A stretch of DNA of 64,000 nucleotides. Origin: Winslowiella toletana. Its GTDB lineage: Bacteria; Pseudomonadota; Gammaproteobacteria; Enterobacterales; Enterobacteriaceae. The stretch is from positions 4,030,001 to 4,094,000 of the forward strand of contig NZ_JAGGMQ010000001.1 in NCBI RefSeq assembly GCF_017875465.1, read 5' to 3'. The translations under genes were made by a program, and so were the position numbers. Below, piece by piece: positions 46,804-56,827 of the stretch. The notes beneath the pieces were generated by a model. The model worked only from the letters and a program-made list of their open reading frames with translations, had not been told where the DNA came from and made no database searches. Each line of letters begins with the position of its first letter. The first letter of the stretch is position 1.

Positions 46804-46830
46804 GCGGGCGGCGATAACGCCGCCCCTACG
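46804..46830. repeat. REP-like palindrome after ybiT
   Basis: GGGCGGCG-ATAA-CGCCGCCC (46806-46825), with CTACGG following, lies between the convergent ybiT and GntR genes. A partial second element, TCGCCGCCCG, is near 46841-46850. It shares its core with the repeats at 23830 and 54804. Confidence 0.65.
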
Positions 46831-46863
46831 GCTTAATTCTGTCGCCGCCCGTGCTGACGATGG

Positions 46864-47496
46864 TTACTGCGTTTTATCGTTTTCCTGCAAAATATGCTGC
46901 GTAATCAATGTGGCTAACCGCTGTTCATCTTTCTGCGCAATCGCCTCTACCATCGCAAAATGTTCCTGTGACGACTGCACAATACGCGCATGCGAGCTCC
47001 ACTGCCCGAGGGCCGCGGATGGCACCCGGCTGCGCAGATCAAAGATTAATTCCACCATCTCCTGATTGGCGCAGGGGGCGAGCAGGGCACGATGAAAAGC
47101 CATATTCGCTTCGTACTGCTGCAAAATATTGCCGTGCAGGGTGAAATGTTCAAATTTATCGGCACAGGCTTGCAGCATTGCCAGATCTTCGGCGCTGGTG
47201 TTGGCGATAATATCTTTGGCTGAAGCGCTCTCCAGAATCGCGCGGATCGCCGAGATATTGCGACGTTGCTGCACATTGGGCGCATAAACGTGATAGCCCC
47301 GATTCGGTACATGTTGCACCAGGCGCTCGATCACCAGCTGATCCAGTGCGCGTCGCACTTCGCTGCGGGTACAGTTATAGCGTTCCGCCAGCTCAACCTG
47401 CTTAAGCCACATACCGGCAGTAAATTCGCCGGTATTGATGTCCGTCGCCAGGCTGTTGGCGACATCCACCAGTAGCACGCTTTTACGATGTTTCAT
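46864..47496 (-). CDS. GntR-family regulator (FCD subfamily)
   Basis: A 210-residue regulator with an N-terminal winged helix-turn-helix (AERYNCTRSEVRRALDQLVI) and a helical FCD ligand-binding domain (residues about 85-205, including FHRALLAPCANQEMVELI). FCD regulators bind small organic acids or amino-acid-like ligands. It is divergent from the hydrolase/peptidase/ABC-importer operon and very likely controls it, with operators in the 293 bp gap 47497-47789. Confidence 0.88.
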   Translation of the reverse strand: MKHRKSVLLVDVANSLATDINTGEFTAGMWLKQVELAERYNCTRSEVRRALDQLVIERLVQHVPNRGYHVYAPNVQQRRNISAIRAILESASAKDIIANTSAEDLAMLQACADKFEHFTLHGNILQQYEANMAFHRALLAPCANQEMVELIFDLRSRVPSAALGQWSSHARIVQSSQEHFAMVEAIAQKDEQRLATLITQHILQENDKTQ

Positions 47497-47789
47497 TGTC
47501 GGTTCCTTTCCTTAACCCGCAGGGAAAACAGTGCGTATTTTAGTGCCGCCAGGCAAGAGTTACATTGCTGTCATTGCAAAACGATCTGCCTTCAGGCGAG
47601 GCATTTTCCGGTCATTCCCTTTTAAAAACAGAATACTACCCCGAAACGCTCACCGCTTCCTGCTGCTGAATTAACAGAATTGTGACACAAGCCATAGGTT
47701 TTGTGAATAAATTGTCATAAAAATTGGCGCCAATTTTGGTTCTGTGATTGAATCAAATTCGAACGTTACTTAGCCAACCGGAACAGAAG

Positions 47790-48638
47790 ATGACCACAGC
47801 CGAAGTTCAGTCCGCTGCGCAGCGCAGTCAGGCCCTCTACTATCGCGGCAGCACCACCATATTTTCCTGCCGTTTCGACAGCCGTTTTCAGTACTGCATG
47901 TATGTGCCACCCAGCTTTGATGCCGATCCACAGGGGCACAAGCTGGTGGTGGTTATGCACGGCACCGGGCGATCGATGACCCAGTATCGCGATGCCTTTA
48001 CCGAGTTCGCCCGTTATAACCGCTGCGTGGTGCTGGCGCCGCTGTTTGCCGTGGGACCACTGGGCGACGGCAACTCGCATGGCTTTAAATACATTATTGA
48101 GCAGGATATCCGTTACGACCTGCTGCTGCTGGAGATGATCGCCGAGGTCAGCGCCTCGCTGCAGGCGGATTTCGCGAAGTTTTTGCTGTTTGGTTACTCC
48201 GGCGGCGGTCATTTTGTGCATCGTTTTCTGTTTATTCACCCGGAAAAGCTGCTGGGCGTTTCCATCGGCGCGCCAGGCTCGGTAACCCTGCTGGATAACG
48301 ATAAAGAGTGGTGGGTGGGAGTGAAAAATTTCGAATCCCTGTTTGGTAAACCGCTTAATTATGCCGCGCTGCGCAAGGTGCCGGTGCATCTGGTGGTCGG
48401 CAAAGTGGATATCGAAACCTGGGAGATCACCCATCAGCCAGGCGGGAAATATTATCAGCCGGGATGCAACGATAGCGGTGAGACGCGCGTGGCGCGCAAC
48501 ACTTCGCTGCTTAACAGCCTGCGGGCGAATGGCGTCAGCGCTACCCAGGATATTGTGCCAAATGTCGGTCATGACGGCATGAAAGTGCTTGATGAAGTGA
48601 AAGATTTCTTTGTACAGATTCTTAACCACACGCGCTGA
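47790..48638 (+). CDS. alpha/beta hydrolase
   Basis: A 282-residue alpha/beta-hydrolase-fold protein: oxyanion motif MHGTGRS (residues 56-62), nucleophile elbow GYSGGGH with S137, a DGNSHG loop, and a candidate catalytic His in VGHDGMKV. No signal peptide, so cytoplasmic. The ATG at 47790 has GGAA upstream; the TTG at 47748 is unlikely. First gene of an operon with a C45-family enzyme and a peptide importer, so it may cleave an imported ester or amide. Confidence 0.82.
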   Translation: MTTAEVQSAAQRSQALYYRGSTTIFSCRFDSRFQYCMYVPPSFDADPQGHKLVVVMHGTGRSMTQYRDAFTEFARYNRCVVLAPLFAVGPLGDGNSHGFKYIIEQDIRYDLLLLEMIAEVSASLQADFAKFLLFGYSGGGHFVHRFLFIHPEKLLGVSIGAPGSVTLLDNDKEWWVGVKNFESLFGKPLNYAALRKVPVHLVVGKVDIETWEITHQPGGKYYQPGCNDSGETRVARNTSLLNSLRANGVSATQDIVPNVGHDGMKVLDEVKDFFVQILNHTR

Positions 48639-48653
48639 AGCCCGGGAGCCATT

Positions 48654-49763
48654 GTGAAAAACGTCATACCCTTTCCACTGATTGAAATCTCCGGTTCCCC
48701 ACAGCAACGTGGCCGCCAGTATGGTGAAGCCGCACGCGAAAGGATTCATGCTGGCGTGGCGATCTACGGCGATCAGCTTAGTGAACTGCTCAGCCCGCAG
48801 GAGAAAAGCCGCATCCTCGAGGATTTTTCCGCCATTGTGCGTCAGTTTGACCCCGACTATCTGGCGGAAATGGAAGGCATTGCCGCTGGCGCCAGTGTGC
48901 CGCTGGAAGCCATTGTGATGATCAACGCGCGAACCGAAGTGGTTGCCAAGGCACGGTTACTTAGCGAGCAGCGCGAAATCCATGATGACAGCATAGAAGA
49001 TGGTTGCAGTGGCGCGGTCATCCTGCCGCAGCGCAGCGCGCACGGCAAACTGATCCACGGCCAGAACTGGGACTGGCGCGCCGAATGCGCCGACACCTCG
49101 GTGGTGGTGAAGATCCGCCGTGATAACGGGCCGGATGTGCTGACCTTTGTCGAGGCTGGTGGCCTGGCGCGCAGCGGCCTGAACAGCGCCGGGCTGGCGA
49201 TCACCGCCAACTATCTGCGCTGCGAACGCGACTATCGTAAATTCGGCGTGCCGATCTCGCTGATCCGCCGTAAAGCGCTGGAACAGCAACATATGGCGCT
49301 GGCGATGCGGGTGGTCGCCACCACTGCCAAATCCTGCTCCAACAATATGATCCTCAGCACGGCGGAAGGCTTTGCCATCGATTTTGAGTGCGCACCCGAT
49401 GAAGCTTTTGCTCTCTACCCGCAACAGGGGGTGCTGGTGCATGCCAACCACTGGGAGAGTGAAACGGCGAAGGTGAAAGTGCGCGAAGAGGGCATTGGCA
49501 CCTCGCCGGATTCGCTGTATCGCAGCTGGCGTGTCAGCCAGTTGCTGGCGGGCAAACCCCTGCTGAATGAAGAAGATATGAAAGCCGCCTTTTTCGACAA
49601 CTTTGGTACGCCTTACTCCGTTTGCCGTCCGCCACGTCCCGGCTTTAACAGCGATCTCTCCGCTACGGTGGCGATGATTGTGATGACGCCTGCCGATGGC
49701 GTGATGGATGTGGCGCCGCTGCCGGCGATTAACCAGACCTTTACGCGCTACACGCTCGATTAA
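48654..49763 (+). CDS. C45 family autoproteolytic acyltransferase/hydrolase
   Basis: A 369-residue member of the acyl-CoA:6-aminopenicillanic acid acyltransferase-like (peptidase C45) Ntn-hydrolase family. The expected self-cleavage and nucleophile site is C118 in EDGCSGAVI, followed by HGQNWDWR, both family hallmarks. Such enzymes cut or transfer N-acyl groups. Begins with GTG at 48654 behind GGGAG, 15 bp after the hydrolase. Its substrate is probably delivered by the downstream ABC importer. Confidence 0.85.
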   Translation: MKNVIPFPLIEISGSPQQRGRQYGEAARERIHAGVAIYGDQLSELLSPQEKSRILEDFSAIVRQFDPDYLAEMEGIAAGASVPLEAIVMINARTEVVAKARLLSEQREIHDDSIEDGCSGAVILPQRSAHGKLIHGQNWDWRAECADTSVVVKIRRDNGPDVLTFVEAGGLARSGLNSAGLAITANYLRCERDYRKFGVPISLIRRKALEQQHMALAMRVVATTAKSCSNNMILSTAEGFAIDFECAPDEAFALYPQQGVLVHANHWESETAKVKVREEGIGTSPDSLYRSWRVSQLLAGKPLLNEEDMKAAFFDNFGTPYSVCRPPRPGFNSDLSATVAMIVMTPADGVMDVAPLPAINQTFTRYTLD

Positions 49764-49780
49764 CCCACTCTGAGGACGGT

Positions 49781-51337
49781 ATGAAAAAACGTATAACAGG
49801 TGCCGCATATGTTCTGCCGATGATTGTCGCCCTGTCAGGTCATGCGGCCGACAGCAGCGTGATTCGCTTCGCGTTAAACCAGGATATCCGCAGCAGCCAG
49901 CCAGGCGTTAACCGCGATGGCAATACCGATGATGTTTTGATGCATGTGGTGGAAGGGCTGGTGGGCTATCGCGAAGATGGCACCGTCGGGCCGATGCTGG
50001 CCTCGTCGTGGCAGCTCAGCGATGGCGGCAAAACCTATACCTTCCATCTGCGCGACGGGGTGAGGTTTCATAATGGCAAGCCGGTGACGGCAAAAGATGT
50101 GGTCTGGAGCTGGCAGCACTGGAATGACCCAAAAACCCAGTGGCGCTGCGTGCGTGAGTTTGACGGCAGCGGGCTGATTGATGTCACTTCGGTCAGCGCG
50201 CCGGATGATCATACCGTAGTGATGCAGCTGGCAAAACCGGTGGCGCTGTTCCTTGATACCCTGGCGCGCACCGACTGCGGCGCAGCGGCGGTAATCAGCC
50301 CTGATTCGCTGGATGCCGACGGCAAATGGCTGAAACCGATTGGCACCGGCCCGTTTAGCTTTGATAACTGGAAACATGGCGAATATGTCTCGCTGAAGCG
50401 CTTTGCCGCTTATGCCTCGTTGCCAGGTAAACCGGATGGTTTTGTCGGCGGTAAACAGGCGCTGGTGGATGAGGTGCGCTTTATGGCCGTGCCGGATGCC
50501 GCTACGGTGAAAGCCGGACTGAGTTCCGGCGCGGTGGACCTGGCGCAGGTCAGCCCGATTGACGCCGCCGATTTGAAGAAAGATCCGAATATTGCAGTGG
50601 AGGTGGCGGCGAACGCGCAGCGTCACGGCATTCTGATTCAGACTGATGACCCGCTGCTGAAAAACATCAAACTGCGCCAGGCGATTGCCTCGGCGATGGA
50701 TACACAGCAGATTGCGCTGGGCACCAGCCAGGGGCTGGCGACACCGAGTAATGCCAATATTTCTACCTCATCCGCATTCTATGGTGACGTCGAAAAGCGG
50801 GGCTTCCAGTACGATCCGGCGCGCACCGCCCGCCTGCTGAAAGAGGCTGGTTATAAAGGTGAAACCATCGAAATTATCGCCAATAAGCGTTCGACGGTGC
50901 CGAGTTTTGATATGGCGATTATCGCCCAGGCGATGCTACAGGCAGCGGGTATCAACGCCAAAGTCACCACCATGGAGTGGGCGACCCAGCTGGAGCGTTA
51001 TCAGGCTGGTCGCTACCAGATGATGGCTTTCACCTACTCGGCGCGCTTTAACCCGGCGCTGGCTTTTGAGCAGATCGTCGGCGACAAGAGTAAAGAGAAA
51101 CGTAAGGTATGGGGCGATCCCGAGGCGATTAAGTTAACTGACAGCCTTGGCTATCTTGACGATCAGGCTGAGATCCAGAAAACCGTCGATCGGCTGCATC
51201 AGATGATGATCGAGCAGGTGCCGCTGATGTTCTTCTATCCGGGACTGGATATCGTCGCGCACCGCAAAGCGATTGAGGGTTACAGAGCCTGGCTGGCGGC
51301 ATCGGCCCGTTTATGGAACGTCTCGCTGAAAGCCTGA
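49781..51337 (+). CDS. ABC transporter substrate-binding protein, family 5 (peptide type)
   Basis: A 518-residue periplasmic binding protein of the DppA/OppA family. The signal peptide ends around SGHAADS; LVGYREDGTVGPMLASSWQ, TYTFHLRDGVRFHNGKPVTA and GTGPFSFDNW are conserved blocks. It should bind the peptide-like or opine-like substrate of this operon. Four cysteines in the mature part (RCVREF, TDCGAA and others) are unusual but not unique. Confidence 0.92.
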   Translation: MKKRITGAAYVLPMIVALSGHAADSSVIRFALNQDIRSSQPGVNRDGNTDDVLMHVVEGLVGYREDGTVGPMLASSWQLSDGGKTYTFHLRDGVRFHNGKPVTAKDVVWSWQHWNDPKTQWRCVREFDGSGLIDVTSVSAPDDHTVVMQLAKPVALFLDTLARTDCGAAAVISPDSLDADGKWLKPIGTGPFSFDNWKHGEYVSLKRFAAYASLPGKPDGFVGGKQALVDEVRFMAVPDAATVKAGLSSGAVDLAQVSPIDAADLKKDPNIAVEVAANAQRHGILIQTDDPLLKNIKLRQAIASAMDTQQIALGTSQGLATPSNANISTSSAFYGDVEKRGFQYDPARTARLLKEAGYKGETIEIIANKRSTVPSFDMAIIAQAMLQAAGINAKVTTMEWATQLERYQAGRYQMMAFTYSARFNPALAFEQIVGDKSKEKRKVWGDPEAIKLTDSLGYLDDQAEIQKTVDRLHQMMIEQVPLMFFYPGLDIVAHRKAIEGYRAWLAASARLWNVSLKA

Positions 51338-51352
51338 TGCTAAGGAGCCGCT

Positions 51353-52297
51353 ATGTTGCAGTTTCTGATTAAACGTGTGCTGTCGGCGATCCCCACGCTG
51401 TTTCTGGTGACGGTGCTGGTGTTTCTGCTGACACGGCTGGTGCCGGGGGATCCGGCATTGCTGATGCTCGGCGATCTGGCTAACGAGACGAGCCTCGCCG
51501 ACCTGCGGCACAGTATGGGGCTGGATAAGAGTCTGCCTGAACAGTTTATTATCTGGTTCAGCCAGATGATTCAGGGCGATTTCGGTCAGTCGATTCAGAG
51601 TGGCCAGCAGGTGCTGCCGCTGATCGTTACCCGTTTTGGCGTCACCCTGAGCGTGGTGCTGGCAGCGATTATTATCGCTTCGCTGCTGGCGGTGCCTTTC
51701 GGCATGCTGGCGGCGTGGAAACAGAACTCGAAGCTGGATGTCGGGCTGGTGATGTTTTCCACCTTTTTACTGTCGATTCCCAGTTTCTGGATGGGGCTGC
51801 TGATTCTGCTCGCCTTTGGCCTTAATCTCGGCTGGTTGCCGGTGGTGGGCTATGTTTCGGTCGGCGACAATCTGCAACAGGGGCTGATCTATCTGCTGAT
51901 GCCGGTGCTGACGCTGGTACTGGTGGAAGTGGGGGCGCTGGTGCGGATGATGCGCGCCAGCACGCTGGAGGTGCTGCGGCTGGATTATGTCGCGCATGCC
52001 CGGGCCAAAGGGCTGAAGGAGCACAGGGTGCTGTCGCGCCATGTCTTTCCCAACGCCTTTGGCCCCACCTGGACGCTGATTGGCCTGACGCTGGGTAATC
52101 TGCTGAGCGGCGTGGCGGTAACCGAAACGGTATTCAGCCTGCCGGGTCTGGGGCGCCTGCTGGTGGACGCCATCTATGCACGTGACTATCCGGTGATTCA
52201 GGGCTGTATGATCTTTATTGCGGCGATCTACGTGCTGACCAATTTGCTGATCGATGCACTTTATCCGCTGTTTAATCCGAGGGTCGCCGCATCATGA
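51353..52297 (+). CDS. ABC transporter permease (DppB-like)
   Basis: A 314-residue permease with six membrane segments. It begins MLQFLIKRVLSAIPTLFLVT and has the DPALLMLGD segment and the coupling loop YVAHARAKGLKEHRVLSRHV. It overlaps the next permease gene by 4 bp. Confidence 0.94.
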   Translation: MLQFLIKRVLSAIPTLFLVTVLVFLLTRLVPGDPALLMLGDLANETSLADLRHSMGLDKSLPEQFIIWFSQMIQGDFGQSIQSGQQVLPLIVTRFGVTLSVVLAAIIIASLLAVPFGMLAAWKQNSKLDVGLVMFSTFLLSIPSFWMGLLILLAFGLNLGWLPVVGYVSVGDNLQQGLIYLLMPVLTLVLVEVGALVRMMRASTLEVLRLDYVAHARAKGLKEHRVLSRHVFPNAFGPTWTLIGLTLGNLLSGVAVTETVFSLPGLGRLLVDAIYARDYPVIQGCMIFIAAIYVLTNLLIDALYPLFNPRVAAS

Positions 52298-53112
52298 AAC
52301 CACGTATGGCGTTAGCGCCGAATGCACTATTGGGGCTGATTTTAATTGGCGTGATTGTTGCCGCCGGATTAATCGGCTTTTTCTGGACCCCTTACGATCC
52401 GTCACGCATTAATATTCTGGCGCGCTTGCAGGGGCCGGATGCCGCCCACTGGTTTGGCACCGATGAGTATGGCCGCGACGTGCTTAGCCGCCTGCTGCTG
52501 GGGGCCAGCGCCAGCCTGACCATCTCACTGACTACCGTCACATTTGCCCTGTTGTGTGGCGTGATGCTTGGACTGATTAGCGGCTATCTGCGTGGCATTG
52601 TTGACCGGCTGATTATGATGGTGACCGATACCCTGCTGGCATTCCCCGGCATTCTGCTGGCGCTGGGTCTGCTCAGTATCCTCGGCAATAACCGCTACGG
52701 CATTATTCTGGCGCTTGGCCTGGCCTATACCCCGGCGGTGGTGCGCATTGTGCGTGGCACGGTGCTTGGATTACGTGAGGCGGATTTTGTTGAAGCCTCG
52801 CGCGTTATGGGCCATCACGAACGCTATATACTGACGCACCATGTGTTGCCCAACTGTATTGCGCCGTTAACGGTGCTGGCTACTTCAATGCTTGGCTGGG
52901 TGCTGATTTCGGAAAGCGCGCTGTCGTTTCTCGGTCTTGGCGTCCCGCCGCCGGAGCCGACCTGGGGCAATATGCTGGCCGCCAGCCGGACTTATCTGTC
53001 GCAGGCGCCATACCTGGCGCTGCTGCCCGGCGCCTGCATTTCGCTTGCGTTACTTGGCGTTAACCTGGTAGGCGACGCACTCCGTGATTATCTCGACCCG
53101 AGGATGCATTAA
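52294..53112 (+). CDS. ABC transporter permease (DppC-like)
   Basis: A 272-residue permease with the DppC signature HWFGTDEYGRDVLSRLLLGA, the coupling loop FVEASRVMGHHERYILTHHV and the ending LRDYLDPRMH. It shares one base with the next gene's start codon (53112). Confidence 0.94.
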   Translation: MKPRMALAPNALLGLILIGVIVAAGLIGFFWTPYDPSRINILARLQGPDAAHWFGTDEYGRDVLSRLLLGASASLTISLTTVTFALLCGVMLGLISGYLRGIVDRLIMMVTDTLLAFPGILLALGLLSILGNNRYGIILALGLAYTPAVVRIVRGTVLGLREADFVEASRVMGHHERYILTHHVLPNCIAPLTVLATSMLGWVLISESALSFLGLGVPPPEPTWGNMLAASRTYLSQAPYLALLPGACISLALLGVNLVGDALRDYLDPRMH

Positions 53113-54755
53113 TGAATCCGCAAGCCAAATCGTTACTGGAGGTGCGCAACCTGCAGGTCAGTGTCGGCGATCGTCAGGTCGTAAAAGGTATCTCATTTTC
53201 GCTGGCTGAACGCGAAGTGCTGGCGGTGGTGGGGGAATCCGGCAGCGGTAAAACCCTGGCGATGCGCGCGCTTATCGGTCTGCTGCCGGCGAATATCAGC
53301 TGGCGTGCCGATGCGATGCAGTTTGCCACTGACAGCCTGCTCAATCTTAGCGCCGGAGAGCTGCGTGAAGTGCGCGGCGCCGGGATTGGCATGGTGTTTC
53401 AGGAGCCAATGACATCGCTGAATCCGGCAATGAGTATTGGTCACCAGCTCGATGAAGGGCTGGTGTTGCACACGACGCTGACGGCGCCGCAGCGTAAAGC
53501 CAAAATTGTCGCCATGCTGGAGCGCGTCGGACTGAGTAATGCCGCCTCGCTGTTAACGCGCTTTCCGCACGAATTTTCCGGTGGCATGCGCCAGCGGGTG
53601 ATGATCGCCTCCGTTATGCTGCTGGAGCCGAAGCTGATTATCGCCGATGAGCCTACCACCGCACTGGATGTGCTGGTACAGCATGAGGTGATGGAGCTGA
53701 TGCTGGCGCTGACGGCGGAAAAGGGCAGCGCGGTGATTCTGATTAGCCACGATCTGTCGATGGTGGCCAACTATGCCTCGCGCATTATGGTGATGGAGCA
53801 GGGCGAACTGGTGGAGCAGAACAGCAGCGATACACTGCTGGCCAGCCCGCAACATCCTTACACCCGTCGTCTGCTGGATGCGTTGCCAACCCGCAAAGCC
53901 GCGCCGGATCGTCAGACGCTGTTTGCCGCGCAACCGGTGATTACCCTGCAGGATATTGTTATCGACTATCAGGGACGTCAAGGCTGGTTCAAGCCGCGCA
54001 CGCTGACGCGGGCGGTGAATGGCGTCAGTTTTAATGTGCGCGCCGGTGAGACGGTAGCGCTGGTGGGCGCCAGTGGTTCCGGTAAGACCACTATCGGTAA
54101 ACTGATTGCCGGTATGTTACAGGCCAGCGCCGGATCGCTGGCGTTTATGGGCCAGCCGCTGGAAAACGCCAGCAAAGCGCAACGCCAGAACTGGCGCATG
54201 GCCTGTCAGATGATTCAGCAGGATCCTTACTCTTCGCTGAATCCACGGATGAAGGTCGCACGACTGCTGGAAGAGCCGCTGCTGCTGGTGGCGCAGATGA
54301 ACCGGCGCGCGCGGCTGGAGCGGATTACGCAGGTACTGGCGGAGGTCGGGCTGGATGCGATGTTCCTGTCGCGTTATCCGCACCAGCTGTCCGGTGGCCA
54401 GCGTCAGCGGGTGGCGATTGCCCGTGCGATTATTCGCCGCCCGGCTTTTATTATCGCTGATGAACCGACCTCTGCGCTGGATATGACGGTGCAGAAGCAG
54501 ATCATCCTGCTGTTGAAAAAGTTGCAGCAGACCTACGGTTTCGCCTGCCTGTTTATTACGCACGATCTGGGAGCGGTAGAGCAAATCGCCGATCGGATTA
54601 TGGTGATGGAGCAGGGGGTGCTGGTCGAAAGTGGCTGGAGTGACGATGTGCTGGATCAGCCGCAGCATGACTATACCCGGCGGCTGCTCTCCTGTTTGCC
54701 GCGGTTAACTCCGCTGGCGAGTGGCGGGTATCAGTTGCAACAGAACATTGCCTGA
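53112..54755 (+). CDS. fused peptide ABC transporter ATPase (DppD-DppF type)
   Basis: Two complete ABC ATPase domains in 547 residues. Domain 1 has [20 protein letters not shown] and [12 protein letters not shown]. Domain 2 has [24 protein letters not shown] and [12 protein letters not shown]. Each is followed by the oligopeptide C-terminal extension (for example SPQHPYTRRLLDALP). The fused arrangement resembles GsiA at 58058 but the two are clearly distinct. Last gene of the operon. Confidence 0.94.
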   Translation: MNPQAKSLLEVRNLQVSVGDRQVVKGISFSLAEREVLAVVGESGSGKTLAMRALIGLLPANISWRADAMQFATDSLLNLSAGELREVRGAGIGMVFQEPMTSLNPAMSIGHQLDEGLVLHTTLTAPQRKAKIVAMLERVGLSNAASLLTRFPHEFSGGMRQRVMIASVMLLEPKLIIADEPTTALDVLVQHEVMELMLALTAEKGSAVILISHDLSMVANYASRIMVMEQGELVEQNSSDTLLASPQHPYTRRLLDALPTRKAAPDRQTLFAAQPVITLQDIVIDYQGRQGWFKPRTLTRAVNGVSFNVRAGETVALVGASGSGKTTIGKLIAGMLQASAGSLAFMGQPLENASKAQRQNWRMACQMIQQDPYSSLNPRMKVARLLEEPLLLVAQMNRRARLERITQVLAEVGLDAMFLSRYPHQLSGGQRQRVAIARAIIRRPAFIIADEPTSALDMTVQKQIILLLKKLQQTYGFACLFITHDLGAVEQIADRIMVMEQGVLVESGWSDDVLDQPQHDYTRRLLSCLPRLTPLASGGYQLQQNIA

Positions 54756-54803
54756 TTAACCGGCGGCAACGCCGTCATTACGGCAGGTGAAAATTCTCAA
54801 TAC

Positions 54804-54823
54804 GGGCGGCGTTTTCGCCGCCC
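54804..54823. repeat. REP-like palindrome/terminator between the ABC operon and moeB
   Basis: GGGCGGCG-TTTT-CGCCGCCC is a perfect hairpin between convergent genes, preceded by a related fragment CGGCGGCAACGCCGTC around 54762-54777. It shares its core with the copies at 23830 and 46804 and may end transcription from both sides. Confidence 0.7.
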
Positions 54824-54828
54824 TCCGT

Positions 54829-55590
54829 TTATTTATGCCCCTGGCCACACACTTCACATTCGGGATCCTGCGCCACCTTCAGCTGGCGAAACTCCAGCGT
54901 CATCGCATCGTACATCAGTAGCTTACCCGCTACGCTGCTGCCGTAGGCGGTCAGGGCGCGAATCGCTTCCATCGCCTGCAAGCCGCCAATCACCCCGACC
55001 AGCGGCGCCATCACCCCTGCTTCGACGCAGGTTAGCGCGCTGGCGCCAAACAGGCGACTGATACAGCGATAGCAAGGCTCATCCTGCTGCCAGCTAAATA
55101 CACTGATTTGGCCTTCCATGCGGATCGCTGCGCCCGACACCAGTGGGATCTTCGCGGCATAACAGAGGCGATTAAGCTGTTCACGGGTATCAAGATTATC
55201 ACTACAGTCGAGCACCAGATCGCAGGCTTTCAGCCGTTTTTTCAGCGCGGCGTCATCAAGGCGCGCATTCACCGCTTCGATAGCAATCAGCGGATTGATC
55301 GCCGCCAGCCGCTGGCGCGCCGATGCAACTTTTGCCATGCCGACTTCGGCATCGGTATGCAAAATCTGGCGTTGCAGGTTGGAGCGCGACACGCTGTCGA
55401 AATCGAGCAGCGTCAGCGAGCCGACGCCCGCCGACGCCAGATACTGCGCAGCCGCGCAACCGAGACCACCCAGACCGACAATCAGCACACGCGAGGCTTT
55501 TAGTTTCTCCTGACCATCAAAATCAAAGTCGCGCAGCACAATCTGACGGTTATAGCGCAGGGTCTCCTCGTCGCTCAGTGCACTCTGCAT
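54829..55590 (-). CDS. moeB: molybdopterin-synthase adenylyltransferase
   Basis: A 253-residue E1-like enzyme that adenylates the C terminus of MoaD during molybdopterin synthesis. RYNRQIVLRDFDFDGQEKL, the ATP-binding VLIVGLGGLGCAAAQYL and the zinc cysteines in CYRC and CEVCGQ are present. It follows moeA with one base between the genes, as in E. coli. Confidence 0.96.
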   Translation of the reverse strand: MQSALSDEETLRYNRQIVLRDFDFDGQEKLKASRVLIVGLGGLGCAAAQYLASAGVGSLTLLDFDSVSRSNLQRQILHTDAEVGMAKVASARQRLAAINPLIAIEAVNARLDDAALKKRLKACDLVLDCSDNLDTREQLNRLCYAAKIPLVSGAAIRMEGQISVFSWQQDEPCYRCISRLFGASALTCVEAGVMAPLVGVIGGLQAMEAIRALTAYGSSVAGKLLMYDAMTLEFRQLKVAQDPECEVCGQGHK

Positions 55591-55591
55591 C

Positions 55592-56827
55592 TCAGCCTCC
55601 CAGCAGTGCGTTAAACGGTTCGATCTCTACCCATTCACCCGTCTGTACCGTTGCCCGCTCGCGCTCCAGCACGATAAAGCAGTTGGCCTGGCTGAAAGAG
55701 CTAAAAACATGAGAACCCTGATGTCCGGTGCTGCGCACCTGTAAATCGCCTGCGGCGTCGCGGCTAAATACGCCGCGCTGGAAATCAAGACGACCGGGGG
55801 CCTTTTTCAGCACTTCGCTGGCACGCGCGCGCAGCCGTGGTGGCAGAGCGTCGGCCTGCTGGCCGCTAAGATGCGCCAGTAACGGCTGCACCAGCTGATA
55901 AAAAGTCACGGCGGCGGAAACCGGATTACCTGGCAGGCCACAGAACCAGCTGCCCGGCAGGCGGCCAAAGGCAAAAGGTTTACCCGGTTTCATCGCCAGT
56001 TTCCAGAAGCTGATTTCGCCCAGTTCATCCAGCATCTGTTTGGTGTAATCCGCTTCGCCGACCGACACGCCGCCGCTGCTAATCACCACATCGGCCCGGG
56101 CGTCAGCCTGCTGAAAAGCGGCGCGTAAGGCGGCAGGGTCATCTTTAATAATGCCAAGATCGAGCACTTCGCAACCCAGCGCATCCAGCATCAGATGCAC
56201 GGCAAAGCGGTTGGTGTCATAGATTTGCCCGGCGGCCAGTGGTTCGCCGACCGGTTGCAGTTCATCGCCGGTGGAGAACACCGCCACCCGCAGCTTACGC
56301 ACAACTCTGACCTGGCCAATACCGAGTGACGCCAGCAGCGGCAGCTCGCCGACGCCAAGTTTTACCCCGGCCGCCAGCACGCTGTCGCCCTGACGAATAT
56401 CTTCACCCGCCAGGCGAATATTCTGTCCTTTGCTGACCGGCGCAAGGATACGTACTCCCTGATCGCTGCTTTCCGTCTGCTCCTGCATCACCACTGCATC
56501 GGCACCTGGCGGAATCGGCGCGCCGGTCATAATCCGAATACAACTACCCGCTGACCATTCGCCCTGGTACGGCGCACCCGCAAAGGCTTTTCCTGCGACA
56601 GTCAGTGGCGCGCCACTGGCGAAATCCGCCTCGCGCAGGGCATAACCGTCCATTGCCGAGTTGGCGAACGGAGGCACATTCAGCGGGGAGATCAGCGCTT
56701 CGGCGGTAATGCGCCCGGCGGCAGCGGTAATCGCCACCGTTTCGCTGTCGCTCAGCGGGGAAACCTGCGCCAGCATGGCGCGGCGTGCGTCTTCAAGGGA
56801 GATCAGTCCCGCAGTAAAGAGTTCCAT
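55592..56827 (-). CDS. moeA: molybdopterin molybdotransferase
   Basis: A 411-residue enzyme that inserts molybdate into adenylated molybdopterin. Typical motifs are [59 protein letters not shown] and [11 protein letters not shown]. It forms an operon with moeB and diverges from iaaA across 255 bp. Confidence 0.97.
   Translation of the reverse strand: MELFTAGLISLEDARRAMLAQVSPLSDSETVAITAAAGRITAEALISPLNVPPFANSAMDGYALREADFASGAPLTVAGKAFAGAPYQGEWSAGSCIRIMTGAPIPPGADAVVMQEQTESSDQGVRILAPVSKGQNIRLAGEDIRQGDSVLAAGVKLGVGELPLLASLGIGQVRVVRKLRVAVFSTGDELQPVGEPLAAGQIYDTNRFAVHLMLDALGCEVLDLGIIKDDPAALRAAFQQADARADVVISSGGVSVGEADYTKQMLDELGEISFWKLAMKPGKPFAFGRLPGSWFCGLPGNPVSAAVTFYQLVQPLLAHLSGQQADALPPRLRARASEVLKKAPGRLDFQRGVFSRDAAGDLQVRSTGHQGSHVFSSFSQANCFIVLERERATVQTGEWVEIEPFNALLGG

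Noticed and set aside
47766..48749. 327-codon minus-strand frame
   Set aside because: Antisense to the alpha/beta hydrolase gene, which has clear catalytic motifs on the plus strand.
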